NCBI GenBank assembly: GCA_902786615.1
Contig: CADADE010000001.1
Location: 1-64,000, forward strand
DNA from: Oscillospiraceae bacterium
GTDB taxonomy: Bacteria > Bacillota_A > Clostridia > Oscillospirales > Oscillospiraceae
DNA: 64,000 nt
Reading direction: 5' to 3'
This document shows, one piece after another, positions 1 to 8,129 of this stretch; the first letter of the stretch is position 1, and every line of letters begins with the position of its first letter. The notes beneath the pieces were generated by a model. It was not told where the DNA came from, did no database searches, and saw nothing but the letters and a program-made list of their open reading frames with translations. Both the position numbers and the translations under genes were made by a program.

Positions 1-234
1 CTGTTTTACTTTCCCGATCCCCGATTGCATCTGGAGGAATATGTTTGCGCCAGGGTAGACGCGGAACGCTTCCTCAAATCGCTGCCTTGGAAAGAGCGCC
101 GCATCATCCAAATGCGGGATGAAGGCTACTCATATATGGAAATCGCTGCTGAGCTTGGTTTTGCCAATCACAGCAGCGTAATCAAACGGATAAAAAGCAT
201 CAAGAAGAAATATCAAAACTATATGAAGGCATGA
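1..234 (+). CDS. Sigma-70 region 4-like regulator, 3' end (partial)
   Basis: The frame is open to the left edge, so the true start is outside the window. The visible 77 residues include a helix-turn-helix of the sigma-70 region 4 type: 'LPWKERRIIQMRDEGYSYME' followed by 'IAAELGFANHSSVIKRIKSI'. Small proteins of this type occur in integrative mobilizable elements of gut Clostridia, usually near the relaxase. The neighbours downstream (DUF3847, MobQ, serine recombinase) fit that setting. It may control transcription of the element, but that role is inferred. It ends with a lysine-rich tail. Confidence 0.6.
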   Translation: MFYFPDPRLHLEEYVCARVDAERFLKSLPWKERRIIQMRDEGYSYMEIAAELGFANHSSVIKRIKSIKKKYQNYMKA

Positions 235-298
235 GCCGCGCAAGTCTGAAAAGACGGGCGCGGTTTTTTATGTCCAGAAACAGAAAGGAAGGATCAGA

Positions 299-629
299 AT
301 TATCCAAAACGCATTTGTACCCATTGAAAGAAAACCTGACGGTTCTCTCTATCGCATGACACCTGCACAGCAGCGAGATGCCAGAAAAATCATCCGCAAG
401 CTCTGCAGCAATTGTTCGGAATGTTCTCCTGAAAGATCCGGAGGCCGGCACACTTGAGGCAGAGATATTTACATCAGGCACCAGAAAACGCTGTGCGGTA
501 TGCGGCAAAACCTTCTGTGCAAAAAGCAATCGTGCGAAATATTGCGCTGACTGCAAAGCTGGCGCTCAGCGCAAGCAGCAGGCAGAATATGCAAGACGAA
601 AGAGGGCGAGCATCAAAAACAATATATAA
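299..629 (+). pseudogene. Cysteine-rich element protein, broken by an internal out-of-frame deletion
   Basis: Two frames carry the two ends of one protein. The frame of positions 299-454 reads '..MTPAQQRDARKIIRKLCSNC' and then runs into a stop. The frame ending at 629 continues '..NVLLKDPEAGTLEAEIF', then a zinc-ribbon-like part with 'CAVCGKTFC' and 'CADC' and an Arg/Lys-rich tail. I recall family members in similar elements having a cysteine-rich middle between these parts; here it is missing and the frame changes at about 405-420. A short ORF starting at 378 could still express the C-terminal zinc ribbon (83 residues). The true start is unclear: GGAAGG at 287-292 precedes an ATT at 299, and the first ATG is at 356. 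Confidence 0.55.
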
Positions 630-670
630 AGAGAACCAATGAACATGAAAAAATTATTTGAAATGGAGGA

Positions 671-958
671 ATGCAACTGAACAAAGAACTTGAAAAGCTG
701 AGAGCGCAGCAAGCAAAAGACATACAAGAACTGGAGTATCTTCAGCACGACCTGCAGCGTTTGCAAAATCGGGTTGGGTATCTGGAGAAGGGCGAACGGA
801 AGAAACGCGCGCATCGGCTTATTACAAAAGGCGCGGCGATTGAATGTCTGGCCCCGGCCACAAAAGAAATAGGCGAGACAGAATTCCTTTCGCTGATGGA
901 AAAGATCCTGGCGCTTCCCGATGTGATTGCCCTGCTGCCAAAGGAGGACACGGAATAG
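671..958 (+). CDS. DUF3847 family protein
   Basis: A 95-residue protein with an N-terminal coiled coil (about residues 3-40, heptads of Leu/Gln/Glu), a basic segment 'KKRAHRLITKGAAIE' and an acidic C-terminus. This matches DUF3847, a family regularly found just upstream of MobQ relaxases in Clostridia mobilizable elements; its function is not known to me. The GGAGG at 665-669 is only one base from the ATG at 671, too close for good initiation, so the CTG at 677 (seven bases away) may be the real start. The TAG stop at 956-958 overlaps the expected relaxase start. Confidence 0.75.
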   Translation: MQLNKELEKLRAQQAKDIQELEYLQHDLQRLQNRVGYLEKGERKKRAHRLITKGAAIECLAPATKEIGETEFLSLMEKILALPDVIALLPKEDTE

Positions 959-2457
959 CTCTTTATCATTTTAGCGTCACCCAGATCAAACGCAGCGAAG
1001 GAAAATCTGCAATCGCAGCGGCGGCCTATCGCGCCGGAGAAAAACTCCACAGCGAATATTACAGCAACGATCCGGACTATCGGCGCAAGAGCGGCGTGAT
1101 CTGCTCAGGTATTCTTTTGCCGCCACACGCGCCGGAAAGATTCAAAGATCGTGAAACGCTCTGGAACGAAGTCGAGAAAATCGAGAAGCATCCCAAGGCC
1201 CAGCTTGCCTACAGCTTTGACATTGCCTTGCAAAACGAATTCACACGAGAAGAGAACATGGCACTTGCCCGGCGATTTCTTCAAGACGAATTTGTCAGCA
1301 GAGGCATGATCGTAGATTACGCGATCCATGAAAAAGACGCGGGCGAAGGTGGAAATCCGAATCCACATTTTCATGTGATGTGTCCGATACGGCCTCTCAA
1401 TCCTGACGGCAGTTGGGGCGCAAAGCAACGGCGGGAATACATTCTGGACGAGTATGGCAACCGCATCCCGAACGGCAAAGGCGATTATGAATTCAACGCC
1501 ATCCCCACGACCGATTGGGGCAGTCCCGAAAGGCTGGAGGCATGGCGAAAGGCGTGGGCGGACTGCTGCAATGCAAAGTTTGAAGAAAAGCAATTAGCCA
1601 TAAAGGTTGATAATCGATCTTACAAACGTCAGGGCATTGAGCAGATCCCGACCGTACATGAAGGCCCGGCAGTTCGTCAGATGGAGGCGCGCAGCATCAA
1701 GACCGACAAGGGGAATCTGAATCGTCTCATCCGTGCAACAAATCAAAAGCTGCGCGAGATAACAAGAAGAATCAAAGAACTTTGGAAAACGATTCAGGAG
1801 GCAAAGGCGCAGCTCGAAAAAGAAGAACAAGCTGCTCAGCAATCACCAAACCTGCTAGAGATTCTCAAACAGTATTTGGAACAGCGCAATGCCAGCGCCT
1901 GGTCGAACAAAGCAAAGGTCAAGAATCTTCAAGACTACGCGCAGCTCTTCAATATGCTTTATGAGCGCAGACTCGTGACACTAGCAGATTTTGAGAACTA
2001 CATGCGCGGTTTTCAGGACAAGTCCACCACTATGACCGCTGAGCTGAAACAGATGTCCTCGCGCATGAAGGAACTGAGTGATCTGATTCGTTACGCTGAG
2101 GACTTCAAGCGGCTGGCTCCGGTGTATGAGGAACTGAACACGATAAAATTCAAGAAAAGACGTGAAGCCTTCGCCGCCGTCCATGAAAGTGAACTCAGGC
2201 TGTTCCATCTGGCCAAGCGAAAGCTGGATGCCGCTGCACCGGATCACAAGATTCCGCTTTCCGAGTGGAAGAAGGAGCTCACGGAATTGAGCGAAAGCTA
2301 TGCACAGGAATCTGAAAAACTGAAGCCAATCCGCGCAGAGCTGAAAGAGCTCTACAGCATTAAATCCAAATTAGACACAATCCTGCGCCAACAGCGTGCG
2401 CAGGAAATCAACGAAAATCGAAAGGAGAACCATGCCCAGAAAAAAGAAACCCATTAA
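955..2457 (+). CDS. MobQ/MobA-MobL family relaxase
   Basis: The relaxase would nick the element's origin of transfer and pilot the single strand during mobilization. The first 220 residues hold the family's core: N-terminal 'ALYHFSVTQIKRSEGKSAI', the 'AAAAYRAGEKL' motif, and the metal-binding histidines in 'NPHFHVM'. The rest is long coiled coil. Family members begin Met-Ala-Leu-Tyr-His-Phe; here that Met codon reads ATA (955-957), with AGGAGG at 942-947 correctly spaced in front. I therefore place the start at 955 although ATA is a poor initiator. The upstream in-frame ATG at 844 lies inside DUF3847 without a ribosome binding site. About 500 residues. Confidence 0.85.
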   Translation: MALYHFSVTQIKRSEGKSAIAAAAYRAGEKLHSEYYSNDPDYRRKSGVICSGILLPPHAPERFKDRETLWNEVEKIEKHPKAQLAYSFDIALQNEFTREENMALARRFLQDEFVSRGMIVDYAIHEKDAGEGGNPNPHFHVMCPIRPLNPDGSWGAKQRREYILDEYGNRIPNGKGDYEFNAIPTTDWGSPERLEAWRKAWADCCNAKFEEKQLAIKVDNRSYKRQGIEQIPTVHEGPAVRQMEARSIKTDKGNLNRLIRATNQKLREITRRIKELWKTIQEAKAQLEKEEQAAQQSPNLLEILKQYLEQRNASAWSNKAKVKNLQDYAQLFNMLYERRLVTLADFENYMRGFQDKSTTMTAELKQMSSRMKELSDLIRYAEDFKRLAPVYEELNTIKFKKRREAFAAVHESELRLFHLAKRKLDAAAPDHKIPLSEWKKELTELSESYAQESEKLKPIRAELKELYSIKSKLDTILRQQRAQEINENRKENHAQKKETH

Positions 2458-2608
2458 TCACAGCGATCTGCCCGACTACGAAATCGAGAAGATTGCCCGC
2501 TGCATTATGCCGGACATATTGGCTCTGTTTGATAGCGAGGAAGGTCAAAAAGAATTTGCCGAATGGAAAGCTCGGCAAGAAAAGAAAGGAGAAGTTGATG
2601 CCCAATAA
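2432..2608 (+). CDS. Small conserved element protein, unknown function
   Basis: A 58-residue protein starting 'MPRKKKPINHSDLPDYEIEK'. AAAGGAG at 2421-2427 decides the ATG at 2432 over an upstream in-frame ATG at 2396. It overlaps the end of the relaxase by 26 bases and precedes the XRE regulator, so it is part of the same operon. A basic start is followed by an amphipathic acidic helix. I do not recognise a domain. The position between relaxase and regulator suggests a mobilization accessory role, which is only inference. Confidence 0.6.
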   Translation: MPRKKKPINHSDLPDYEIEKIARCIMPDILALFDSEEGQKEFAEWKARQEKKGEVDAQ

Positions 2609-2696
2609 GAAAACTATGAAAAAGGGCTTGCAAACCCGTATAAGTTATGTTAATCTCACATTAGAAAATTTGATGGCAGAGAGGAGAGAACATGAC

Positions 2697-3044
2697 ATGA
2701 AGATCGTCGGTGAACGGATGAAGAAGCTCCGCGAAGAAGCAGGGATTTCCCAGAACAAGCTGGCGAAGCTGATCGGGATTCAGCAGTCCAGTCTGAATCG
2801 CTATGAGAGCGGTTTTTCCAACCCCACACCGGAGACGCTTCTCTGGTTCGGAGATTTCTTTGATGTCTCTATGGACTATATTTTCGGCCGCACAGATAAG
2901 CCCCAGGGAAAAATGTATAAGTACAAGCCCCGTCTTGATCCCGACATGATGAAATTCGTGGAGATGTGCTTCGAGCCGGGGACGAGGGCCAACAGAGAAT
3001 TGCGTGCGTCCCTGTTGAAAATGATGACGGAGGAGAAGAAGTGA
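2697..3044 (+). CDS. XRE-family helix-turn-helix regulator
   Basis: A 115-residue Cro/CI-type DNA-binding protein: 'GERMKKLREEAGISQNKLAK' and 'IGIQQSSLNRYESG' form the HTH, followed by 'FFDVSMDYIFGRTD', the typical tail of this class. AGAGGAG at 2679-2685 supports the ATG at 2697. An in-frame ATG at 2598, also with AAAGGAG, would add 33 residues; I prefer 2697 because homologs start 'MKIVGERMKKL'. Its TGA overlaps the GTG of the recombinase (GTGA at 3041-3044), so the two are translationally coupled. It probably controls excision or transfer. Confidence 0.8.
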   Translation: MKIVGERMKKLREEAGISQNKLAKLIGIQQSSLNRYESGFSNPTPETLLWFGDFFDVSMDYIFGRTDKPQGKMYKYKPRLDPDMMKFVEMCFEPGTRANRELRASLLKMMTEEKK

Positions 3045-4497
3045 AAGCTGTTATCTATGCCCGCTATTCCTCCGACAACCAGCGGGAAGAGAGCATAGAG
3101 GGCCAGATCCGCGAGTGTACCGCCTTTGCGGAGAAGAACGGAATCACGATCCTGCGTCATTACATTGACCGCGCATTTTCCGCCAAGACGGATAATCGCC
3201 CTGAGTTTCAGAACATGATCAAGGACAGCGGCAAGAAGCTGTTCGATATGGTGATCGTGTGGAAGCTGGACCGTTTCGCCCGTAACCGTTATGACAGCGC
3301 ACGGTATAAATCGCTGCTGAAGAAGAACGGCATCAAAGTCGTGTCCGCGACTGAGGTCATATCTGAAGGCGCAGAGGGCATCATCCTCGAATCTGTTTTG
3401 GAGGGCTACGCGGAATACTACTCGGCGGATTTGGCAGAAAAGGTTGTCCGCGGCGATATGTGATCGACAATGAGCAGCACTTTCAGATCGACCCCATCAC
3501 CGCGCCCTATATTCTCGAAGTATTCAAGAGGTATGACGGCGGCGCTACTATGACGGAGCTGCGGGACTGGCTCAATTCGGAGGGTGTAAAGAATACCCGA
3601 GGCAATCCAATCACCTACAACTCCATCCAACATATTCTCAACAATCGGCGTTATATTGGTGAGTTTGCTTTCAGGGACACCGTGATCCCGGACGGTATCC
3701 CGGCTATCGTACCGCTGGACTTGTTCGACCGTGTACAGGAAAAACTGGCGGTCAATAAAAAGGCCCCGGCCCGTCACAAGGCCGAGGACGATTATCTGCT
3801 GACAACCAAGATTTTCTGCGGTTACTGCGGCGCTTACCTCTGCGGTGAAAGCGGAACAAGCCGCACGGGTGAAGTCCACCATTATTACAAGTGCGTATCT
3901 GTAAAAAAGAAGCGCACTGCTTGTGAGTGCAAACCAGTGCGTAAGGTTTGGCTCGAAAACCTGGTCCTGGATTCCATCATAGAGATGCTGGCTGATGACC
4001 GCACCATCGACGCGATTACCTCTATGGTACTGGCCTTGCAGGATCAGGAGAGTACAGCACTGCCAATGTATGAGCAACAGCTTCAGGAGGCCAACACCGG
4101 CATCAACAATCTGCTCAACGCGATCCAGCAAGGGATTTTGACGAAATCCACAAAGACCAGATTGGAGGAGCTGGAGGCCGCCCGCGACGAGCTTGAAAAC
4201 AAGATTGCACTGGAGAAGCTGGCGAAGCCCCGCGTCAGCGAAGAGCAAGTCCGCTTCTTCCTGCACCGCTTCCGGGCTCTCGATATAGCCAAGCCTGAGC
4301 AGCGAAAAACACTTATTGACGTATTTCTGAACGCGGTGTATGTTTTCAATGACAAGATCGTAATCTCATGCAATTACAAGGACGGCACTAAAACTATAAA
4401 TTTTAGCGATATGGAGTGCGCGCTTGAAATGAGATTTTTCGGAACTTTTTCTTTTTGTACCCATTTGGAAGATTTTCCCGTTCTAACGCAGTTCTAA
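3041..4497 (+). pseudogene. Large serine recombinase, frameshifted by a small deletion
   Basis: The frame from GTG 3041 to TGA 3463 carries the resolvase catalytic domain: 'YARYSSDNQREESIEGQI' with the nucleophile serine, and 'WKLDRFARNRYDS'. The frame from about 3457 to 4497 carries the recombinase domain, a zinc ribbon ('FCGYCG' and 'YYKC') and a coiled coil. The join is 'EKVVRG' in one frame and 'YVIDNEQHF' in the next. Intact relatives have roughly 18 residues between these, so about 50-60 bases were probably lost at 3452-3458, changing the frame. The product would lack the DNA-binding half, so the element should no longer excise by itself. GGAGGAG at 3029-3035 precedes the start. Confidence 0.85.
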
Positions 4498-5132
4498 CAT
4501 AAACGTCTTTATGGGCGATCACGGTTTGTTGCATCACGGCACAAGACAGCGATTTCGCTGCACAGTGAAGAAAAAATCTATGGGGAATTGTTCTGATATT
4601 GCGTTCTGCATGTACCTGTGATGTTAGCAGGTCGTTTTCGAGTAGGCTTGAATGGTTTCAGGATCAGACTCTAGCTTCGATATGAATCCTTATCGGGAGC
4701 GTATTTATGCTAAAAAAGCCAGGACAGTATCAATTTTTTACTTGATAAGCGTGACTTCAAGAAGAAATACAAACGTACAGTGATTGGTAAGGCTTGGAGC
4801 ATCCCGTCGCGTTTGGCGTCGATCTCGCCGCCGAGACGGTTCCCCGCGACCGTCACCCCGGTGAGCTGGCTCTCGCGCAGCGCGTCATGCACCGCCCGGT
4901 AATCCTCCGCAGAGCAGACCCAGGCGCGCCCGCAGGCTGCTTGTCCCCGAAGACGGTAGTCCGCTGAGAAATCGCAAGGTTCGGCGAATGCGCGTCCTGC
5001 GGAGCCTCGCGTTTGACTGCGTTTTTGTGCGTATACATACTGCCCGGCGACGGGAAATCGCTCTTGTATTTAAAAGCGCGTTATTGTAAAATACGACAGT
5101 AGAATTGAAATACTGTAAAAAAGGAAAACGCT
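4498..5132. other. Gene-free junction with gene remnants between the mobile element and the chromosome
   Basis: No intact gene is visible in 635 bases. The first 300 are AT-rich, like the element, and hold only short open stretches. On the minus strand, 5038 to about 4750, two overlapping frames join into one plausible protein remnant: 'MYTHKNAVKREAPQDAHSPN' then, after a frame change near 4930, 'WVCSAEDYRAVHDALRESQL'. I do not recognise it. An inverted repeat ACAGTA/TACTGT at 5096-5116 lies just before the methyltransferase. The element's end should be in this stretch, but no direct-repeat partner can be seen because the other end is outside the window. Confidence 0.45.
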
Positions 5133-6071
5133 ATGGAAAAGGGGAAAGCCGCACGCAACAAGACGATCGACACAGCACTGCCGGAGGGCGGAGAGTATCT
5201 TGCCCGCTGCGCCCGCGTAGATAAGCCGGTGGACAGCATCGAAAAGCTTCTGGACAGAACGATCCTGGGCGACAGCTTTGCTGTTCTCCCGCTGCTGCCG
5301 GAGGCGTGCGCGGATCTCGTGATCGCCGATCCGCCCTATAATTTGCGAAAGAGTTATAACGGCCATACCTTTGCCAAAAAGACGGCGGAGGAGTATGAGG
5401 ACTATACCCGCCGCTGGCTCTCGCTGGTATTGCCGCTTCTCAAGCCGGAGGGCAGCATCTATGTCTGCTGCGATTGGGAATCAAGTCTTGTCATCGGCCG
5501 GGTGCTGGGCGATTTTTTTACGGTCAGAAACCGGATCACCTGGCAGCGCGAGAAGGGGAGAGGCGCCAAGGCTAACTGGAAAAACAGCCTGGAGGATATC
5601 TGGTTCGCCACCAGGGGCGAGCACTATACCTTTAACCTCGATGCGGTGAAGCAGCGGAGAAGGGTCATCGCTCCCTACCGTGTGGACGGCAGACCGAAGG
5701 ACTGGACGGAGACCGCGTCCGGTAAATACCGGGACACCTGCCCCTCCAACTTCTGGGATGATATCAGCGTGCCTTTCTGGTCCATGCCGGAGAACACCGC
5801 CCATCCCACGCAAAAGCCGGAAAAGCTGATTGCCAAGCTGATCCTGGCAAGCTCCGGCCCGGGCGATCTGGTGTTCGATCCCTTCCTGGGCTCGGGCACT
5901 ACCAGCGTCACGGCGAAGAAGCTGGGGCGGCACTATCTCGGCGTCGAGAAGGAGGCCCGGTACTGCCTCTGGGCCGAGCAGCGCCTCGAAGCGGCGCAGG
6001 CGGATCAGGCGATCCAGGGCTATTACGGCGGTGTGTTCTGGGAGCGGAACACAGCCGCAGAGCAAAGGTAA
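5133..6071 (+). CDS. Orphan beta-class N4-cytosine/N6-adenine DNA methyltransferase
   Basis: A site-specific amino-methyltransferase of 312 residues. Catalytic motif IV 'DPPYN' is near residue 68; the AdoMet-binding motif I comes later as 'DPFLGSGTT' near residue 250. This order, IV before I, defines the beta class. 'HPTQKP' before motif I is also typical. A target-recognition region lies between. There is no restriction endonuclease gene on either side, so it is an orphan that could mark DNA for regulation or protect against a foreign enzyme. AAAAGGAAAA precedes ATG 5133. It is 15 bases from the epimerase gene and may share its transcript. The recognition sequence cannot be read from the protein. 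Confidence 0.88.
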   Translation: MEKGKAARNKTIDTALPEGGEYLARCARVDKPVDSIEKLLDRTILGDSFAVLPLLPEACADLVIADPPYNLRKSYNGHTFAKKTAEEYEDYTRRWLSLVLPLLKPEGSIYVCCDWESSLVIGRVLGDFFTVRNRITWQREKGRGAKANWKNSLEDIWFATRGEHYTFNLDAVKQRRRVIAPYRVDGRPKDWTETASGKYRDTCPSNFWDDISVPFWSMPENTAHPTQKPEKLIAKLILASSGPGDLVFDPFLGSGTTSVTAKKLGRHYLGVEKEARYCLWAEQRLEAAQADQAIQGYYGGVFWERNTAAEQR

Positions 6072-6086
6072 ACGAAGGGGAAAAGC

Positions 6087-7154
6087 ATGAAAACACCGAT
6101 TGACCTCAACGGAAAAAGCATCCTTGTCACAGGCTCGCCCGGCTTTATCGGGGCGTATCTGGTGATGCGGCTGCTGAAAGAACTGGACAGTGGGACGGTC
6201 GTCTCCCTGGACAATATGAACGACTATTATGAGGTGAGCCTCAAGGAATGGCGGCTTCGACAGATCGAAGAGGCGGCGGCGAAGTCTGGGGCGCGCCATG
6301 TCTTCGTGCGCGGCTCCATCGGGGACAGGGCCCTGGTGGAGGAGCTATTCGAGAAGCACCGCTTCGATGTGGTCGTGAACCTCGCCGCGCAGGCAGGCGT
6401 GCGCTACAGCATCGACCACCCGGATGTGTATATCGAATCCAATATCATCGGCTTTTATAACCTGCTCGAGGCCTGCCGCCATCATCCCGTGGAGCATCTG
6501 GTCTACGCCTCCAGTTCCTCGGTTTACGGGGGCAATAAAAAGGTGCCCTTCTCCACGGACGACAAGGTGGACAACCCGGTTTCACTCTATGCCGCCACGA
6601 AGAAGAGCGATGAGCTGCTGGCCCACGCCTATTCCAAGCTCTATGACATCCCCTCCACAGGCCTGCGCTTCTTTACGGTCTACGGCCCGGCCGGGAGACC
6701 CGACATGTTCTACTACAGCGCCACAAAGAAGCTCGCCGCGGGAGAGAGCATCAAAATCTTCAACTACGGCGACATGAAGCGCGACTTTACCTATATCGAC
6801 GATATTGTGGAGGGCGTCGTGCGCGTCATGCGCGGAGCGCCGGAGCGGGTCACAGGGGCCGACGGGCTGCCCGTCCCGCCCTACGCGGTCTACAACATCG
6901 GCGGCGGTCAGCCGGAGAATCTGCTGGACTATATTGCCACGCTCCAGGAGGAGCTGGTGCGCGCGGGCATCCTGCCGCCGGATTACGACTTTGAAGCTCA
7001 CCGGGAGCTTGTCGGCATGCAGCCGGGGGACGTCCCCGTCACCTATGCCGATTCCGAAGCGCTCGCGCGGGACTACGGCTTTACCCCGAAAATCGGCATC
7101 CGTCAGGGACTCAGAGCCTTTGCGGAGTGGTATAAGGCGTATTATCAAGCATAA
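6087..7154 (+). CDS. NAD-dependent UDP-glucuronate 4-epimerase-like protein
   Basis: Short-chain dehydrogenase/reductase of the extended class, 355 residues. The NAD-binding motif is 'GSPGFIG' near residue 16 (usually GxxGFIG), and the active site is Ser near 'YASSSSVYGG' with 'YAATKK' (Tyr-x3-Lys). The 'RFFTVYGPAGRPDM' motif and overall length match UDP-glucuronate 4-epimerases, which supply UDP-galacturonate for capsule or wall polymers. UDP-glucose 4-epimerase activity is the alternative. No glycosyltransferase cluster surrounds it here. It is followed at once by a strong terminator. Confidence 0.82.
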   Translation: MKTPIDLNGKSILVTGSPGFIGAYLVMRLLKELDSGTVVSLDNMNDYYEVSLKEWRLRQIEEAAAKSGARHVFVRGSIGDRALVEELFEKHRFDVVVNLAAQAGVRYSIDHPDVYIESNIIGFYNLLEACRHHPVEHLVYASSSSVYGGNKKVPFSTDDKVDNPVSLYAATKKSDELLAHAYSKLYDIPSTGLRFFTVYGPAGRPDMFYYSATKKLAAGESIKIFNYGDMKRDFTYIDDIVEGVVRVMRGAPERVTGADGLPVPPYAVYNIGGGQPENLLDYIATLQEELVRAGILPPDYDFEAHRELVGMQPGDVPVTYADSEALARDYGFTPKIGIRQGLRAFAEWYKAYYQA

Positions 7155-7161
7155 AACAGCG

Positions 7162-7205
7162 AACACCCCCTGCCGCCCTTCACAGGCGATGCAGGGGGTG
7201 TTTTG
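7162..7205. terminator. Rho-independent terminator between convergent genes
   Basis: A perfect 12-bp stem, AACACCCCCTGC at 7162-7173 and GCAGGGGGTGTT at 7191-7202, followed by TTTTG. It ends the epimerase transcript and faces the 3' end of the SufB/D-like gene four bases further on, so it probably serves both directions. Confidence 0.85.
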
Positions 7206-7208
7206 TGT

Positions 7209-8129
7209 TCAGCGCAGGAATCCGTTGATGATCTGCTCTTCGGCCTCTTCCTCGCTGAGGCCCAGGGTCATGAGCTTGATGATCTGATCCCCGGCGATTT
7301 TGCCGATGGCGGCCTCATGCACCAGGGCAGAATCCAGATCGTTGGCCTCAAGCTCCGGAATGGCGAGAACCTTGGCCTTGTCCATAATGATGGCGTCGCA
7401 CTCCGTATGGCCGTTGGAAAGAGCGTTGCCCACGATGCGGGAGCGGTAAAGCTGCCAGCTCTGCTCCTTGGCGACGGAGCGGGAGACCACGTCGGCGCTG
7501 GAATTTTCGCCGTTGAGCTCCACGGTGTAGCCGCTCTCGGCGCGCTGGTCGCCGTGGGTGAGCAGCCTCTCATGCACAACAAGGCGCGCGTCCTTTTCAA
7601 GCTTTGCGATCGTGTCGCGCTTGGTATCATCCACGCCCTTGATCTGCACCATTTCCATCTCCACGCTGCTGCCCTCGCCGATATAGACCTCGGTGCGGGG
7701 ATTCATGATGCGCTTGCCGCGACCGGTGCCCTCGCCGTAGTGCTTCTCAACGTACTTGACTTTCGCGTTTTTGCCGATAAAGAAGCAGTGCACGCCGTCG
7801 TGGGCGGAGTCCTGATCACCGCAGTTGGAGATGCCGCAGCCCGCGACGATGACCACATCGCAGTCGTCGCCGATGTAGAAGTCGTTATATACGACCTCCT
7901 TCAGTCCGCTTTCGGAGAGAACGACGGGGATGTGCACGCTCTCGTTTTTCGTGCCGGGCTTGATGCGGATGTCGATACCGGGCTTGTCTGTCTTGGAGCT
8001 GATTTCAATATTGGCGGTGGAGTTGCGGCCTGCGGCCTCGCCGTTGGCGCGGATGTTGTAGGCACCCTCGGGAACCTTGTGCAGGTCGGCAATTTCTGCC
8101 AGAAGCTGTTTCTGGATCTCAGTCAGCAT
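7209..8129 (-). CDS. SufB/SufD-family Fe-S cluster scaffold (SmsB-like)
   Basis: A 306-residue beta-helix protein of the SufBD family: 'GISNCGDQDSAHDGVHCFFI', 'MNPRTEVYIGEGSSVEMEMV' and the C-terminal 'VHEAAIGKIAGDQIIKLMTL' are typical. It is shorter than classical SufB and stands alone with SufC; there is no sufD, sufS or sufU here. This two-gene layout matches the minimal SUF-like SmsCB systems described in anaerobes and archaea. With the ATPase it should assemble iron-sulfur clusters in the cytoplasm. It overlaps sufC by 11 bases, so translation is coupled. Confidence 0.85.
   Translation of the reverse strand: MLTEIQKQLLAEIADLHKVPEGAYNIRANGEAAGRNSTANIEISSKTDKPGIDIRIKPGTKNESVHIPVVLSESGLKEVVYNDFYIGDDCDVVIVAGCGISNCGDQDSAHDGVHCFFIGKNAKVKYVEKHYGEGTGRGKRIMNPRTEVYIGEGSSVEMEMVQIKGVDDTKRDTIAKLEKDARLVVHERLLTHGDQRAESGYTVELNGENSSADVVSRSVAKEQSWQLYRSRIVGNALSNGHTECDAIIMDKAKVLAIPELEANDLDSALVHEAAIGKIAGDQIIKLMTLGLSEEEAEEQIINGFLR

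Noticed and set aside
844..954. Upstream ATG extension of the relaxase
   Set aside because: It lies in the coding sequence of DUF3847, has no ribosome binding site, and adds residues that are not part of the family N-terminus.
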